From contig JANXOD010000008.1 of NCBI GenBank assembly GCA_025353765.1, positions 496,001 through 560,000 of the forward strand: DNA of 64,000 bases, given 5' to 3'. How positions within the stretch are numbered: position 1 is the first letter of the stretch; each line of letters begins with the position of its first letter. A program made the translations under genes and the position numbers. This document shows positions 17,715 through 27,330 of the stretch, one piece after another. The notes under the pieces were generated by a model, which made no database searches, was not told the DNA's origin, and worked only from the letters and a program-made list of their open reading frames with translations. The stretch is from Sphingobacteriales bacterium (lineage in GTDB: Bacteria > Bacteroidota > Bacteroidia > Sphingobacteriales > Sphingobacteriaceae).

Positions 17715-19256
17715 ATGAAAGTTAAAAATATAGTATTCCTTGCTGTATTAATTACAGTAAGTAGCAAGAGTTTTGCCCAATATGAAGCAGATGTATTGCA
17801 TTTTTCGCAATCTGAACAAGGTTCATCCTCTCGTTTTAAAGGCTTAGGTAATGCTCAAACAGCATTAGGAGGAGATGTTAGTTCATTAGCTTCTAATCCT
17901 GCAGGTTTAGGTTTATTTACCCGATCTGAATTTAATCTAACTAGCGATTTTAACATGAGCGATATTAAATCTGAATATCTTAACCAAAGCTCCGATTCTC
18001 AAAAAAATAGATTAGGACTTAATCAGGCTGGAGCAGTTTTTTATTCCCCCTTACTACGATATAAAGGCAACGATTTACAAACAGGATGGTTAAGTATAAA
18101 TTATGGAATAGCCTATAATAAAACTAATAATTTCAATTCAACCATTGATTATTCGGGGCAAAATCCTAAAAGTTCTATTGCTGATTATATCTCAGATATT
18201 GCATCTTCTAATTTAAATGCTGGAGATCCTTCTGTGAATACTAATGCCCTGCCAAAAGGCTCACTTCAGAGAATGGCTTATAATAATTATCTTATTCAGT
18301 ATGATCCCTCCGGATATTTTCCAACTACTTCTCTGAATAATAATCAGCGCAATATTGTTTATCATACAGGATCACAATCAGAAATAAATTTTGGGATTGG
18401 AGCCAATTATAGCAATCAATTATATGTTGGGGTATCACTGGGACTGGCATCATTAGATTATAATTCAAGCAGAACATTCATAGAATCTGGTAATAATCGT
18501 ACATATTCTGGTCAACCGGCAGATTTTATAAATGGCACTTATAAATTAACTTATAGTAGTGATCAGCTTACAAAAGGTTCTGGTTTAAATGCTAAACTTG
18601 GATTAATATATAGAGCTACAAATTCTATACGACTCGGATTTAACTTTATAACTCCCACGTGGTATCATGTAGCAGATAGCTTTTCTGAAGCATTAGATAC
18701 TCATTATAACAAAGAGAATGGCAGTGCTATTACGCCACCTTACACTAACGATCCGGAACTATATGATAGTGAATATGATTTACGTACACCTTACCATGTA
18801 AATGGCGGTATAGCGGTTATTATTGGCAATCAGGGTTTAATATCAGGAGATGTGGAATATGTTGATTATTCTTCTATTAATTTTTCATCCAGTGACAAAA
18901 TAGCCAGTAAAAATATGACAAATTATATTCGTGATAATTATCGGGATGCAGTCAATTTCCGTTTAGGTGGAGAGTATAAAATTGATAAAATATCATTAAG
19001 AGCCGGGTATAATTCTTCAGGTACACCTTTTAAAGGTTCTAATTATTTAACGCAAATTTCATCGGCGGGCATTGGTTATCGAAGTAATATATTTTACTTG
19101 GATGTTACTTATCAAAATATATCTTCACAATCTTCTAATACACCTTACACCATATCAAAGGATTATGCAGATTTTGCCACAACTGGTGCTGGTGAAGCAG
19201 CTTTATTAAAAGATACCCGTAATAATGTATCTCTAACAATTGGAGCACGCTTTTAA
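17715..19256 (+). CDS. OmpP1/FadL/TodX-family outer-membrane protein
   Basis: 513-residue outer-membrane beta-barrel. The signal peptide ends at FAQ22, and the N-terminus then has the plug-like segment S-R-F-K-G-L-G-N-A-Q-T-A-L-G-G-D-V-S-S-L-A-S-N-P-A-G-L-G, typical of the FadL/OmpP1 group. The last strand ends in aromatic Phe (TIGARF), as needed for barrel assembly. The family transports hydrophobic compounds, and Bacteroidota members are often labelled hemin receptors without proof. It sits 31 bases after the Tyr/Gly-rich lipoprotein and is followed by a strong bidirectional terminator. Confidence 0.85.
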   Translation: MKVKNIVFLAVLITVSSKSFAQYEADVLHFSQSEQGSSSRFKGLGNAQTALGGDVSSLASNPAGLGLFTRSEFNLTSDFNMSDIKSEYLNQSSDSQKNRLGLNQAGAVFYSPLLRYKGNDLQTGWLSINYGIAYNKTNNFNSTIDYSGQNPKSSIADYISDIASSNLNAGDPSVNTNALPKGSLQRMAYNNYLIQYDPSGYFPTTSLNNNQRNIVYHTGSQSEINFGIGANYSNQLYVGVSLGLASLDYNSSRTFIESGNNRTYSGQPADFINGTYKLTYSSDQLTKGSGLNAKLGLIYRATNSIRLGFNFITPTWYHVADSFSEALDTHYNKENGSAITPPYTNDPELYDSEYDLRTPYHVNGGIAVIIGNQGLISGDVEYVDYSSINFSSSDKIASKNMTNYIRDNYRDAVNFRLGGEYKIDKISLRAGYNSSGTPFKGSNYLTQISSAGIGYRSNIFYLDVTYQNISSQSSNTPYTISKDYADFATTGAGEAALLKDTRNNVSLTIGARF

Positions 19257-19269
19257 TAGAATTTATTAC

Positions 19270-19308
19270 AAAAAACCCTGTTCAATTAATAATTGAACAG
19301 GGTTTTTT
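19270..19308. terminator. Bidirectional terminator between the porin gene and dps
   Basis: Perfect 18-bp inverted repeat (A6-CCCTGTTCAATT and its complement) with a 3-base loop, starting with an A run and ending in a T run. It is therefore a good intrinsic terminator for both converging genes. Confidence 0.9.
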
Positions 19309-19324
19309 ATGAATGAAGATTTCA

Positions 19325-19804
19325 TTAATTCTTTCCACAAAAAGAACGTAGCATCCAATTATTTTTCTCTTTAAATTGCATGAAAGAGTTAATCAGATCA
19401 TTAGTTCCGTCATCACCTGCTTCAGAAGTAGTTTTCATAATTTCACGTTCCATTTCTATCAGATTTGAAAAATCATCCATTATGGCATTGACCATGTCGG
19501 TGTCTTTCATCCCAATAGTATTTATTTCTTTTATTGTTGATACTTTAATATAATCAGTAAACGTACTGTGAGGAGGTTTACCTAAGGTTAAGATACGTTC
19601 AGCCAAATCATCAATAGTTTGCTGTGCATTGGTATATAGCTCCTCGAACTTAATATGTAATGTAAAAAAATGGGATCCTTTCACATTCCAATGGCAACCT
19701 CTTAGCTTTTGATAATGAATATGATAATTAGCCAACAGATCATTTAACTGATCTACAATAGGCTTCACTTCTTTTTCTTTTAAACTGATATCTTTTGCGT
19801 TCAT
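19325..19804 (-). CDS. dps: Dps/ferritin-like DNA-protection protein
   Basis: 159-residue Dps-type mini-ferritin that forms a dodecamer, oxidises and stores iron, and protects DNA from peroxide. The inter-subunit ferroxidase residues align as H38, H50, E54, D65 and E69, with the family segments RGCHWNVKG and AERILTLGKPP. It lies alone on the minus strand behind a terminator shared with the upstream porin gene. The N-terminus has only a short Lys-rich stretch for DNA contact, so DNA binding is not certain. Confidence 0.93.
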   Translation of the reverse strand: MNAKDISLKEKEVKPIVDQLNDLLANYHIHYQKLRGCHWNVKGSHFFTLHIKFEELYTNAQQTIDDLAERILTLGKPPHSTFTDYIKVSTIKEINTIGMKDTDMVNAIMDDFSNLIEMEREIMKTTSEAGDDGTNDLINSFMQFKEKNNWMLRSFCGKN

Positions 19805-20108
19805 GATTTTCTTTTATATTTTATAAAACCTAATTGCAATTTCCCTGCCGTTATTATATGAATACCTATCAACTTATGTAAACATTGTAAAAAGCACATG
19901 TTTGATTAAAATTGAAATGGCTTTAAACTAAACAATGTAATTGTATATCAGACTAATACCATTTTTGCTAAGTATTATATAATGTTCTTCAATACAAAAA
20001 CAACAGCCGGAAGCGTTCCTCATGTACGAAAATTCATTGTTTTACATTTAAAACAACAATGAAATTGTTTCATATTTAGTATAATTGCACACATTTTAAA
20101 ATATAATC
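19805..20108. other. Intergenic region between dps and the LysM gene (304 bp)
   Basis: This is the divergent gap holding the upstream regions of both flanking genes. I see one inverted repeat, TTCATTGTT/AACAATGAA (20033-20063), about 46 bases before the LysM ATG. I see no clear TAnnTTTG promoter, RNA gene or small ORF. Confidence 0.4.
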
Positions 20109-20996
20109 ATGCAGATAAGACTACTTTCATCTATTTGCTTCCTACTATTTTCAGTAACATCTCTTGCTTCTGCAAGAATAGATTCTGTAGGAATAGAAAA
20201 TTTAAATGGCAAAAAAATCATTCTCCATAAAATAGAAATAAAAGAAAACTATTATTCAATTGCCCGTAAATACAATGTAAGTCCGAAATCTATCATTGAA
20301 TTTAACAACAACAAATCTTTACAACCTAATGCTATATTAAAAGTTCCAACGGATCGCCCGTTTATAAAAGAAGAAAAGAAAAATAGTACTATTCCAGGCA
20401 ATCCTACATTAAAAACAGCTGTTATTGAATATAAAGTAGGTCCGAAGGAAACGCTTTATTCCATTTCAAAAAGATTTAATACTACGGTTGCCGATCTAAA
20501 ATCTATTAATAACCTAACGGATAACTCTCTTTCTATTGGACAAATAATAAAAATTCCTTCCATTACTGGTACTGCTACAAATCAGGCTGTTATTGCTTCT
20601 ACTACACCCGAAACCATACAGGTTACCAAAGAAGAAAATCCACCTACTTCTCAAATTGACAGTAATGTAAATGCAGGCGACCGTTTAAAATTACCTCTCA
20701 CGAAATATGGTTTACGTGAAGTAGATGAACGCGGTGTTGCTATATGGATTAGTGATGAAAATTTAGATGGGACAAAAATGCTGGCTTTACATCGCACCGC
20801 TCCTATTGGTACCATTGTTAAAATTACTAACCCAATGACTGGTAAAAGTACTTTTGCAAAAGTTGTTGGTAAATTTACAGAGAATGAAACCACAAAAGAT
20901 GCTATTATTGTAATTACAAAAGCAACAGCTGATTTGGTTGGAGCTTTAGATAAAAGATTTCAGGTTAACGTGGTATACGGAGTTCCTAATGAATAA
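20109..20996 (+). CDS. Secreted protein with two LysM domains and an RlpA-like C-terminus
   Basis: 295-residue exported protein with a signal peptide of about 22 residues. The first LysM (about 36-82, around YYSIARKYNVSPKSIIEFNN) and the second (about 106-152, around ETLYSISKRFNTTVADLKSINN) should bind peptidoglycan. The C-terminal part (about 200-293) is a double-psi beta-barrel-like domain, with A-L-H-R-T-A-P-I-G-T-x-V-K-I-T-N-P-M and a K-V-V-G-K-F strand. That resembles the RlpA-type domains of other Bacteroidota LysM proteins, though I see no clear lytic-transglycosylase Asp. It overlaps the uridine kinase gene by 8 bases. Confidence 0.85.
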   Translation: MQIRLLSSICFLLFSVTSLASARIDSVGIENLNGKKIILHKIEIKENYYSIARKYNVSPKSIIEFNNNKSLQPNAILKVPTDRPFIKEEKKNSTIPGNPTLKTAVIEYKVGPKETLYSISKRFNTTVADLKSINNLTDNSLSIGQIIKIPSITGTATNQAVIASTTPETIQVTKEENPPTSQIDSNVNAGDRLKLPLTKYGLREVDERGVAIWISDENLDGTKMLALHRTAPIGTIVKITNPMTGKSTFAKVVGKFTENETTKDAIIVITKATADLVGALDKRFQVNVVYGVPNE

Positions 20997-21633
20997 AAAA
21001 CCATTTGTAATTGGTATTGCCGGTGGCAGCGGATCAGGCAAAACATTCTTTTTAAATTGCTTCCTTAATCATTTTAACCCGGGTGATATTTGCCTGGTTT
21101 CCCAGGATGATTATTACCGTTCAAAAGATTTACAGCATATAGATGAAAATGGCTGGATAAATTTCGACTTGCCTGAAGGAATTGATGACGAAAAACTCTT
21201 AACTGACCTTCAGCAGCTTATATCAGGAACATCTATTGAAAAAAAAGAATATACATTTAATGTTTCTGTTGAAAAAGCAAAGATGCTTGCTCTCAAGTCA
21301 GCTCCTATTATTATTGTAGAAGGCTTATTTATATTTCATTATCAAAAAGTTGCCGAACTATTTGATATGCGAATTTTCATGGATGCGGATGAAGAAGTAA
21401 CACTCAACCGCAGAATTAAACGCGATGGAGAAGAACGGGGCTATGATCGTGATATGGTGATGTATCAATGGGTAAACCACGTTTTGCCAGCTTATAATGC
21501 TTATTTGCTTCCTTATAAGGATACTGCACATAAAATCTTAATCAACAATTCACATGTTGCTGATGATATTATTATCGCTACTCAGGAAATATCGCAGGAA
21601 TTAAAAGAGAAGGTTTTAAGTCCTATTTCTTAA
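20989..21633 (+). CDS. udk: Uridine kinase family protein
   Basis: 214-residue P-loop kinase that phosphorylates uridine or cytidine in pyrimidine salvage. The Walker A is GGSGSGKT (12-19), and family marks include SQDDYYRS, the INFDLPEGID segment, I-I-V-E-G-L-F-I-F and R-R-I-K-R-D-G-E-E-R-G. The start overlaps the preceding LysM gene by 8 bases, so translation is probably coupled. The substrate is assumed from the family; related proteins can act on other small molecules. Confidence 0.88.
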   Translation: MNKKPFVIGIAGGSGSGKTFFLNCFLNHFNPGDICLVSQDDYYRSKDLQHIDENGWINFDLPEGIDDEKLLTDLQQLISGTSIEKKEYTFNVSVEKAKMLALKSAPIIIVEGLFIFHYQKVAELFDMRIFMDADEEVTLNRRIKRDGEERGYDRDMVMYQWVNHVLPAYNAYLLPYKDTAHKILINNSHVADDIIIATQEISQELKEKVLSPIS

Positions 21634-21641
21634 GTAAGAAT

Positions 21642-22301
21642 TTAATCAATCTGCATTTCAGGAACATCCGAATCGATAATTAGTTTGCCAGCCGTAACAG
21701 ATTTAATATAATCTACTGTAACTCCGGGGGCCCGTTCAATTAACCGAAAACCACCTTGTGGTAATACTTCCAAAACAGCCAATTCTGTTACAATTTTTTT
21801 AACACACCTCACTCCTGTTAAAGGCAAAGTACATTCAGGTAATAATTTACTTTCTCCGGCTTTATTTACATGCTGCATAGCCACAATAATATTTTTGGCA
21901 GATGCTACTAAATCCATTGCTCCACCCATTCCTTTTACCATCTTTCCGGGAATTTTCCAGTTAGCAATATCACCATTCTCAGAAACTTCCATAGCACCCA
22001 AAATAGTGAGATCTACTTTTTGAGATCGAATCATGCCAAAACTTAAAGCAGAATCAAATATAGCTGATCCGGGTAGTGTAGTAATGGTTTGTTTGCCTGC
22101 GTTAATTAAATCCGCATCTTCTTCTCCTTCAAAAGGAAAAGGGCCCATACCCAATAAGCCATTTTCAGATTGAAGTACCACATTTATATCTTGCGGGATA
22201 TAATTTGCAACCAGGGTCGGGATTCCAATACCCAAATTCACGTACGAATTGTTTTTTATTTCTTTAGCGATACGTTTTGCTATACCATTCTTATCTAACA
22301 T
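21642..22301 (-). CDS. scoB: 3-oxoacid CoA-transferase subunit B
   Basis: 219-residue beta subunit of a family I CoA-transferase, moving CoA between succinyl-CoA and acetoacetate-type acids. The catalytic Glu is E46 in the signature S-E-N-G-L-L-G-M-G-P. It also shows VNLGIGIPTLV and G-M-G-G-A-M-D-L. It begins one base after subunit A ends, a tight operon. The thiolase at 40651-41826 could feed the same acetoacetyl-CoA pathway. Confidence 0.93.
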   Translation of the reverse strand: MLDKNGIAKRIAKEIKNNSYVNLGIGIPTLVANYIPQDINVVLQSENGLLGMGPFPFEGEEDADLINAGKQTITTLPGSAIFDSALSFGMIRSQKVDLTILGAMEVSENGDIANWKIPGKMVKGMGGAMDLVASAKNIIVAMQHVNKAGESKLLPECTLPLTGVRCVKKIVTELAVLEVLPQGGFRLIERAPGVTVDYIKSVTAGKLIIDSDVPEMQID

Positions 22302-22302
22302 A

Positions 22303-23001
22303 TTATTTGGTTCTAACGGTTCGTTGTTCTATCCTTTTCTCGTAATCCTTCCCTTGAAAAATACGATGTACATATATTCCCGGTGTATGAACATGATCAG
22401 GATCTAATTCTCCCAATTCTACCAGTTCTTCTACTTCTGCAATGGTTACTTTACCTGCCATAGCCATTACCGGGTTAAAATTACGGGCAGTTGAACGATA
22501 AACTAAATTACCAGCTGTATCCCCTTTCCAGGCTTTTACTAGGGCGAAATCAGCATCAAAAGCCAATTCCATTAAATAATCTTTACCATGAAAATTTCTG
22601 ACCTCTTTACCTTCTGCAACTTCTGTACCTACACCTGCAGGTGTAAAAATAGCGGGCATCCCATAACCCGCAGCCATACAGCGGGTAGCTAATGTTCCCT
22701 GCGGAATTAATTCTACCTCAAGCTCACCGCTTAATAACTGGCGTTCAAACTCTGCATTTTCGCCTACATAAGAGGAAATCATTTTTTTTACCTGGCGTTT
22801 TTGAAGCATTAATCCAATCCCAAAATCATCCACACCCGCATTATTTGCAATGCAGGTTAATTCTTTAACTCCTTTTTTAACCAAGGCTGAAATACAATTT
22901 TCCGGAATGCCACATAAACCAAAACCTCCCAGCATGAGAGTCATCCCATCCTGAATATCTTTTATGGCCTCATCTGCATTTACTACTACTTTATTAATCA
23001 T
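22303..23001 (-). CDS. scoA: 3-oxoacid CoA-transferase subunit A
   Basis: 232-residue alpha subunit with the CoA-binding loop [13 protein letters not shown] (about 22-34) and the downstream segments [11 protein letters not shown] and F-T-P-A-G-V-G-T. It is co-transcribed with subunit B on the minus strand. The pair is most like succinyl-CoA:3-ketoacid CoA-transferase (ScoAB), but acetate CoA-transferases share these motifs. Confidence 0.93.
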   Translation of the reverse strand: MINKVVVNADEAIKDIQDGMTLMLGGFGLCGIPENCISALVKKGVKELTCIANNAGVDDFGIGLMLQKRQVKKMISSYVGENAEFERQLLSGELEVELIPQGTLATRCMAAGYGMPAIFTPAGVGTEVAEGKEVRNFHGKDYLMELAFDADFALVKAWKGDTAGNLVYRSTARNFNPVMAMAGKVTIAEVEELVELGELDPDHVHTPGIYVHRIFQGKDYEKRIEQRTVRTK

Positions 23002-23072
23002 GTTATAAAAATCCTTGGAGACGAAAGTAAGAAATGCACTGCTAAACTGAGTAGAAACTTGTTAAATAAAAG

Positions 23073-23113
23073 TGCCCTATTCTAAAACAGGTTAACTGCT
23101 TTAGAATAGGGCA
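23073..23113 (-). terminator. Terminator of the lipoprotein gene at 23134
   Basis: Perfect 14-bp inverted repeat TGCCCTATTCTAAA/TTTAGAATAGGGCA around a 13-base loop. It begins about 20 bases after the lipoprotein stop on the minus strand and is followed by a T-rich stretch. It also insulates the scoA upstream region. Confidence 0.8.
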
Positions 23114-23133
23114 TCCAAATTACTGATTGCAGG

Positions 23134-23535
23134 TTATTTTTTATACATATACCAGGTTGCAGGGCCAAAACTATTATTACTAGAACCAAAAGTACCATTC
23201 ATTAATTTCTTAATTGCACTATTAAATGTGGCAGTTACAAACAATTTTTTCTTATTATCTTGTGGATTTTGATAGGAACCACTAAACTTAGTACCTGTTA
23301 ATGTCCATACTCCTCCATCAGCAGAACCAATCACCTTACCCTTAATATCAATAAGTTCGAATTTACCGGTAGATTTAATATTAAAGCTATAATAAGTTGT
23401 CGGTTTACCATTTTTAGGGTCAAATTTCCCAACCCATTTCCCTACCATGGGTGATAGTTGAGATTTTTCACAATTAATTAATGAGACAACCAAAAGAATA
23501 AGTAAGGCAGGTTTAATAAATTTAAAAGTTCTCAT
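23134..23535 (-). CDS. Small lipoprotein, member of the local paralog family
   Basis: 133-residue predicted lipoprotein with Cys22 (SLINCEK). The mature part follows the family layout: a G-K-W-V-G-K-F near residue 33, a middle G-G-V-W-x-L-x-G-T-x-F-x-G-S-Y, and a late A-T-F-N-S-A-x-x-K-L-M-N-G-T-F-G before a final A-T-W-Y. It belongs with 78-485, 522-923 and the three genes at 33716-35044. It is a single gene here with its own terminator. Function is unknown. Confidence 0.8.
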   Translation of the reverse strand: MRTFKFIKPALLILLVVSLINCEKSQLSPMVGKWVGKFDPKNGKPTTYYSFNIKSTGKFELIDIKGKVIGSADGGVWTLTGTKFSGSYQNPQDNKKKLFVTATFNSAIKKLMNGTFGSSNNSFGPATWYMYKK

Positions 23536-23627
23536 GTATTATTTTTATAAATTTTAATAATCTGAGGCGAATTTAATACAATTCATTCGATAAAGAGTAA
23601 TTGCATTTCTGATCCTTATGGGAATTA

Positions 23628-25991
23628 TTAGTTTAAATACACATACGTAATCCCATCGCCGCCCCGATCTGCATGCTCATCTTCAAAACGGTTCACTTCC
23701 GTATATTTTTTTAAATATTCTCGTATTAATTTCCGCAGAATGCCATCACCTTTACCATGAATAATCTTTAAACTTGGTAATCCCATCATAATGGCTCTGT
23801 CGAGGTATTTTTCTATTTCATACAAGGCTTCCTCTCCACGCATACCACGTAAATCGAGTTCAGCACTAAATTGAGAGATACTTTCGGTAAGATTAGAACT
23901 GTAAGATCGACGAATTTCTTTGGGAACAGATTTATTAGAGATTTTTTCTACCCGCTTCAATTTTACTACCGAACGCAGATCGCCCATGGCTAAAATAACA
24001 TTATCTTTTGCTACATCAATTACTTGCCCAATAGTTTCGGTATCAATTAATTTAACCCAATCCCCTGGCTTCAAATCAATTGTTTCTAATATAGGTTTAG
24101 CGGCTTTTTCTATAACCTCATTCCGTTTAATTTCCTGTTGAAGGTGTTGACGTAAAACCTGTGTTCTATCTTTATCTGCCTTGTTTTCTTTAATTTCAGA
24201 AATGGTATTCTCAATTAACTTATTCGCATTGCGAATGATATTTTGGGCTTCAATTTTGGCATCTTTTAAAATAGATTTTTTGTTTTCTTCCAGGTAGGTT
24301 TTTAGCTTTTCATTTTCTTCCAGTAAAGCTTTAACCCTTCTTTCACGTTTCTCAACTTCTACGCGAATGTCCATCAGTTCTTTTTTATCACGCTCCAAAT
24401 CAACCAATAAGGTATCAATTTTTTTCTGATATTCTCCCACTTTGCTTTTAGCAGCTTGCAACACCTGTTGGGGTAATCCTATTTTCTGGGCTATTTCAAA
24501 GGCATAAGAACTTCCCGGTTTACCCATTTCCAAGATGTACAAAGGCTGCATTTCCAGGTTGTTGAAAAGCATAGATGCATTTTCTAATCCAGGAGTTGAA
24601 TTGGCAAATACTTTTAAATTAGAATAATGCGTAGTGGCTATCCCCCTTACTTTCTTGTGATTTAGTGCTTCTAAAACAGCTTCGGCAATTGGACCGCCAA
24701 ATTGTGGATCGGTACCGGTACCAAACTCATCAATTAAAACCAAAGTTTTTCCGTTCGCATTTTCTATAAAATATTTCATTTTAGAAAGATGGGCACTATA
24801 TGTACTTAAATCACTTTCTATAGACTGGTCATCACCAATATCAGCAAAAATCTGTTTAAAAATTCCAATTTTAGAATGATCATCTGCCGGAATTAATAAA
24901 CCTGCCTGTACCATAATTTGTAATAACCCCACCGTTTTCATACAAACAGACTTCCCCCCCGCATTAGGGCCTGATACTACTATTACACGTTGTTGTTCAT
25001 CAATCCGAATATTTAAAGGAACTACAGTTTGCTTTTCTTTTTTAAAATTGAGCAATAACAAAGGATGCCGGGCATTGATCAAATTTATTTCTGTTTCGTG
25101 AATCAATTCGGGCATTTCGCCTTCTACATCAATTGCGAATAATGCTTTTGCCCGAACAAAATCAAGTTTGGTAAGGAGGCCATGATAAGATAACAACAAC
25201 GGAACATCGGGCCTTAATTCATCCGTAAGTGCCAGTAATATTTTTACAATTTCACGGCGTTTATCAAATTCCAGATCACGAATGATATTATTAAGCTGAA
25301 ATACTTCTTCGGGTTCCAGGTAAACCGTTTGGCCCGTTGAAGATTCATCATGTATAAACCCTTTTAGTTTGCGTTTATTTTCTGCTAATATGGGGATACA
25401 TAACCTTCCATCACGTATGGTGAGATTACCATCTGCTGTCCAGTTATTATTCTGGGCGTTTTTAAATATCTGATCAATCTTTTTTCGTGCTTCCTGCTCT
25501 GCTTTTGCAATTCCTCCAATAATATCTCCCAGTTCTTTCGATGCATTCGTTTTGATCTTTCCTTTCGGATCAATGACGGTTTCTATTTTCCGTATAATGG
25601 ACTTCTCAACAGGTAAATGTTCAAATAATGCTTCTAGATTGGGATACTGGCCTTCACGTTCTGTAAAATAGTGAATAACAGAAAAAACGGTAGTTAAGGA
25701 TAAGGCGATCTGGAAAAATTCATCTTCGTTGAGGTAAGTTCCTTTTATACGGGCTTTTTCTGCCAGCCGTTTGATATCAAAAAAGTTTTGAATAGGCAAC
25801 GGGGCATCGTTTTCAAGAATATTTTTAAACTCAGTGGTTTGACGCAGAAACTTATTGATATCATCATAATTAGTCATCATCCGGATCTTATCAACCATCT
25901 GCTGCCCCATTGTACTAAGGCAGTAGCTTTTAATAAGTTTCTTTATTTCTGAAAATCCTAATTTATCACTGGCGTTATTGGGGTAGATCAT
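23628..25991 (-). CDS. mutS2: MutS2 family ATPase/endonuclease
   Basis: 787-residue MutS2 without a mismatch-recognition domain. It has a core/clamp region (about 1-300), an ABC-type ATPase with Walker A GPNAGGKS (341-348) and Walker B around LVLIDEFGTGTDP, and a long coiled coil (about 515-630, Lys/Glu-rich). A C-terminal Smr nuclease domain (about 705-787) carries LDLRGMRGEEAL and HGKGDG. MutS2 proteins act on recombination intermediates or on collided ribosomes in other bacteria; which applies here is open. The start overlaps the upstream DUF4296 gene by 17 bases. Confidence 0.95.
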   Translation of the reverse strand: MIYPNNASDKLGFSEIKKLIKSYCLSTMGQQMVDKIRMMTNYDDINKFLRQTTEFKNILENDAPLPIQNFFDIKRLAEKARIKGTYLNEDEFFQIALSLTTVFSVIHYFTEREGQYPNLEALFEHLPVEKSIIRKIETVIDPKGKIKTNASKELGDIIGGIAKAEQEARKKIDQIFKNAQNNNWTADGNLTIRDGRLCIPILAENKRKLKGFIHDESSTGQTVYLEPEEVFQLNNIIRDLEFDKRREIVKILLALTDELRPDVPLLLSYHGLLTKLDFVRAKALFAIDVEGEMPELIHETEINLINARHPLLLLNFKKEKQTVVPLNIRIDEQQRVIVVSGPNAGGKSVCMKTVGLLQIMVQAGLLIPADDHSKIGIFKQIFADIGDDQSIESDLSTYSAHLSKMKYFIENANGKTLVLIDEFGTGTDPQFGGPIAEAVLEALNHKKVRGIATTHYSNLKVFANSTPGLENASMLFNNLEMQPLYILEMGKPGSSYAFEIAQKIGLPQQVLQAAKSKVGEYQKKIDTLLVDLERDKKELMDIRVEVEKRERRVKALLEENEKLKTYLEENKKSILKDAKIEAQNIIRNANKLIENTISEIKENKADKDRTQVLRQHLQQEIKRNEVIEKAAKPILETIDLKPGDWVKLIDTETIGQVIDVAKDNVILAMGDLRSVVKLKRVEKISNKSVPKEIRRSYSSNLTESISQFSAELDLRGMRGEEALYEIEKYLDRAIMMGLPSLKIIHGKGDGILRKLIREYLKKYTEVNRFEDEHADRGGDGITYVYLN

Positions 25992-26346
25992 GCTTTTTTA
26001 TGGGAAGCTTCTGCTTGCGTTCTTTTATTTCTTTTTTCTCAAGTGATGTTAAAACCTGGCTATATATGCTGTCTAATAATTTGGGATGCTCGCTGTAGTA
26101 TTTAAGACTTTTATCAAACTGAGTTTTAGTGGTTTGATATTTTTGATAAACCGCATTGCGATAAGCTAAAACATTTTGCTTTAAGGTATCATTTTGTGGC
26201 ATATTCTGAGTATATCCATCAATCAAATGCATATCTATTAAAACTAATACTATTTTTTTATGTTCAATAATTTCTTTAGGAGTAGCATCAGGGTTGCACG
26301 AAAGCAAAAAAATCAAACCGAAAAACAATAGTATGAAACGTTTCAT
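25975..26346 (-). CDS. DUF4296 lipoprotein
   Basis: 123-residue lipoprotein with Cys17 in LLSC. It carries the DUF4296 pattern: P-x-E-I-I-E-H-x-K-I-V-x-V-L-I-D-M-H-L-I-D-G near residues 22-44, then a helical region with K-Y-Y-S-E-H-P-x-L-L-D-S-I-Y-x-Q-V. The family is limited to Bacteroidota and its function is unknown. It overlaps mutS2 by 17 bases and is probably co-transcribed, but the envelope lipoprotein and the cytoplasmic ATPase have no obvious functional link. Confidence 0.85.
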   Translation of the reverse strand: MKRFILLFFGLIFLLSCNPDATPKEIIEHKKIVLVLIDMHLIDGYTQNMPQNDTLKQNVLAYRNAVYQKYQTTKTQFDKSLKYYSEHPKLLDSIYSQVLTSLEKKEIKERKQKLPIKKHDLPQ

Positions 26347-26522
26347 TTATATATATTTTGAAAATGGGCAGTTTTCAGTTTACAGTCTCCATTTGCAGTT
26401 CTCAGCTAAACAATTTCCAGTTGACAGTTAGCTAAACAGTTAAACAATTAAACAATTTATTGCATTTCAAAAGCATATCCCGTAGGTTTAGCTTTTCAAT
26501 TTTGGTTCAAAAATACAGATTA

Positions 26523-27230
26523 ATGAGCATTGCATCTAATATATCAGCTATAAAGGAAGAAACAGGTCGTGTAAACGTGAAATTAATAGCAGTTTCTAAA
26601 ACTAAACTCGCAGAAGATGTAATGGAAGCCTACCAGGCCGGCCAGCGTATTTTTGGCGAGAATGTAGTTCAGGAAATGGTTGACAAGTATGAACAATTGC
26701 CAAAAGATATTGAATGGCATTTAATTGGCCATTTACAAACGAATAAAGTCAAATATATTGCCCCTTTTGTTAGCCTCATCCACTCTGTAGATAGTTTAAA
26801 ATTACTTATAGAAATAAATAAGCAAGCTCTTAAAAATAAGCGTATAATAGATTGTTTGCTTCAAATTTGTATTGCTGATGAAGAAACAAAGTTTGGGCTC
26901 TACTTCGATGAAGCCATTGAACTACTTCGCTCACCGGAATTTTCAGAGTTAAAAAATATCTGCATTACAGGCTTAATGGGTATTGCTACCAATACAGAAA
27001 ATCCCCAATTAATTAAAAATGAGTTCTATGAACTCAGTGTTTTCTTTAAAGGCTTAAAGCAAACTTTTTTCAGGAAAGACGAAAATTTTAAGGAGATTTC
27101 GATGGGCATGTCTGCCGATTATAAAATAGGTATAGAATTAGGAAGCACCATGGTACGCTTGGGAAGTACCATTTTTGGAAAACGCATCATTAAATATTTC
27201 AAGGCTGATAATAATACCTCCTTAAATTAA
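26523..27230 (+). CDS. YggS-family PLP-binding protein (PLP homeostasis)
   Basis: 235-residue PLP-binding TIM-barrel protein when started at MSIASNISAI; the frame is open 21 codons upstream, but those residues do not match the family. The PLP lysine is K26 in LIAVSKTK. Other marks are FGENVVQEM, W-H-L-I-G-H-L-Q-T-N-K-V-K, G-L-M-G-I-A and the C-terminal G-M-S-A-D-Y-x-x-G-I-E-x-G-S-T-x-V-R-x-G. YggS/PROSC proteins keep free pyridoxal phosphate in balance and have no known catalytic reaction. Confidence 0.93.
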   Translation: MSIASNISAIKEETGRVNVKLIAVSKTKLAEDVMEAYQAGQRIFGENVVQEMVDKYEQLPKDIEWHLIGHLQTNKVKYIAPFVSLIHSVDSLKLLIEINKQALKNKRIIDCLLQICIADEETKFGLYFDEAIELLRSPEFSELKNICITGLMGIATNTENPQLIKNEFYELSVFFKGLKQTFFRKDENFKEISMGMSADYKIGIELGSTMVRLGSTIFGKRIIKYFKADNNTSLN

Positions 27231-27245
27231 TTATCAATTGTGGTA

Positions 27246-27311
27246 GTGTCTGGAGCGAAGTGGAAGCTTAGGGTAGGCTTTCTAAGCATTCGACTCCACT
27301 CCCGGATGACA
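27246..27311. repeat. Imperfect palindromic intergenic repeat
   Basis: Imperfect inverted repeat of about 21-bp arms: GGAGCGAAGTGGAAGCTTAG pairs with the complement of CTAAGCATTCGACTCCACTCC, flanked by GTGTC and GATGAC. It resembles the TGTCATCC...-type repeats scattered through Bacteroidota genomes. It lies between the converging YggS and T9SS-protein genes and could end transcription of either. Confidence 0.45.
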
Positions 27312-27330
27312 AAATAAATAATACTAAAAA

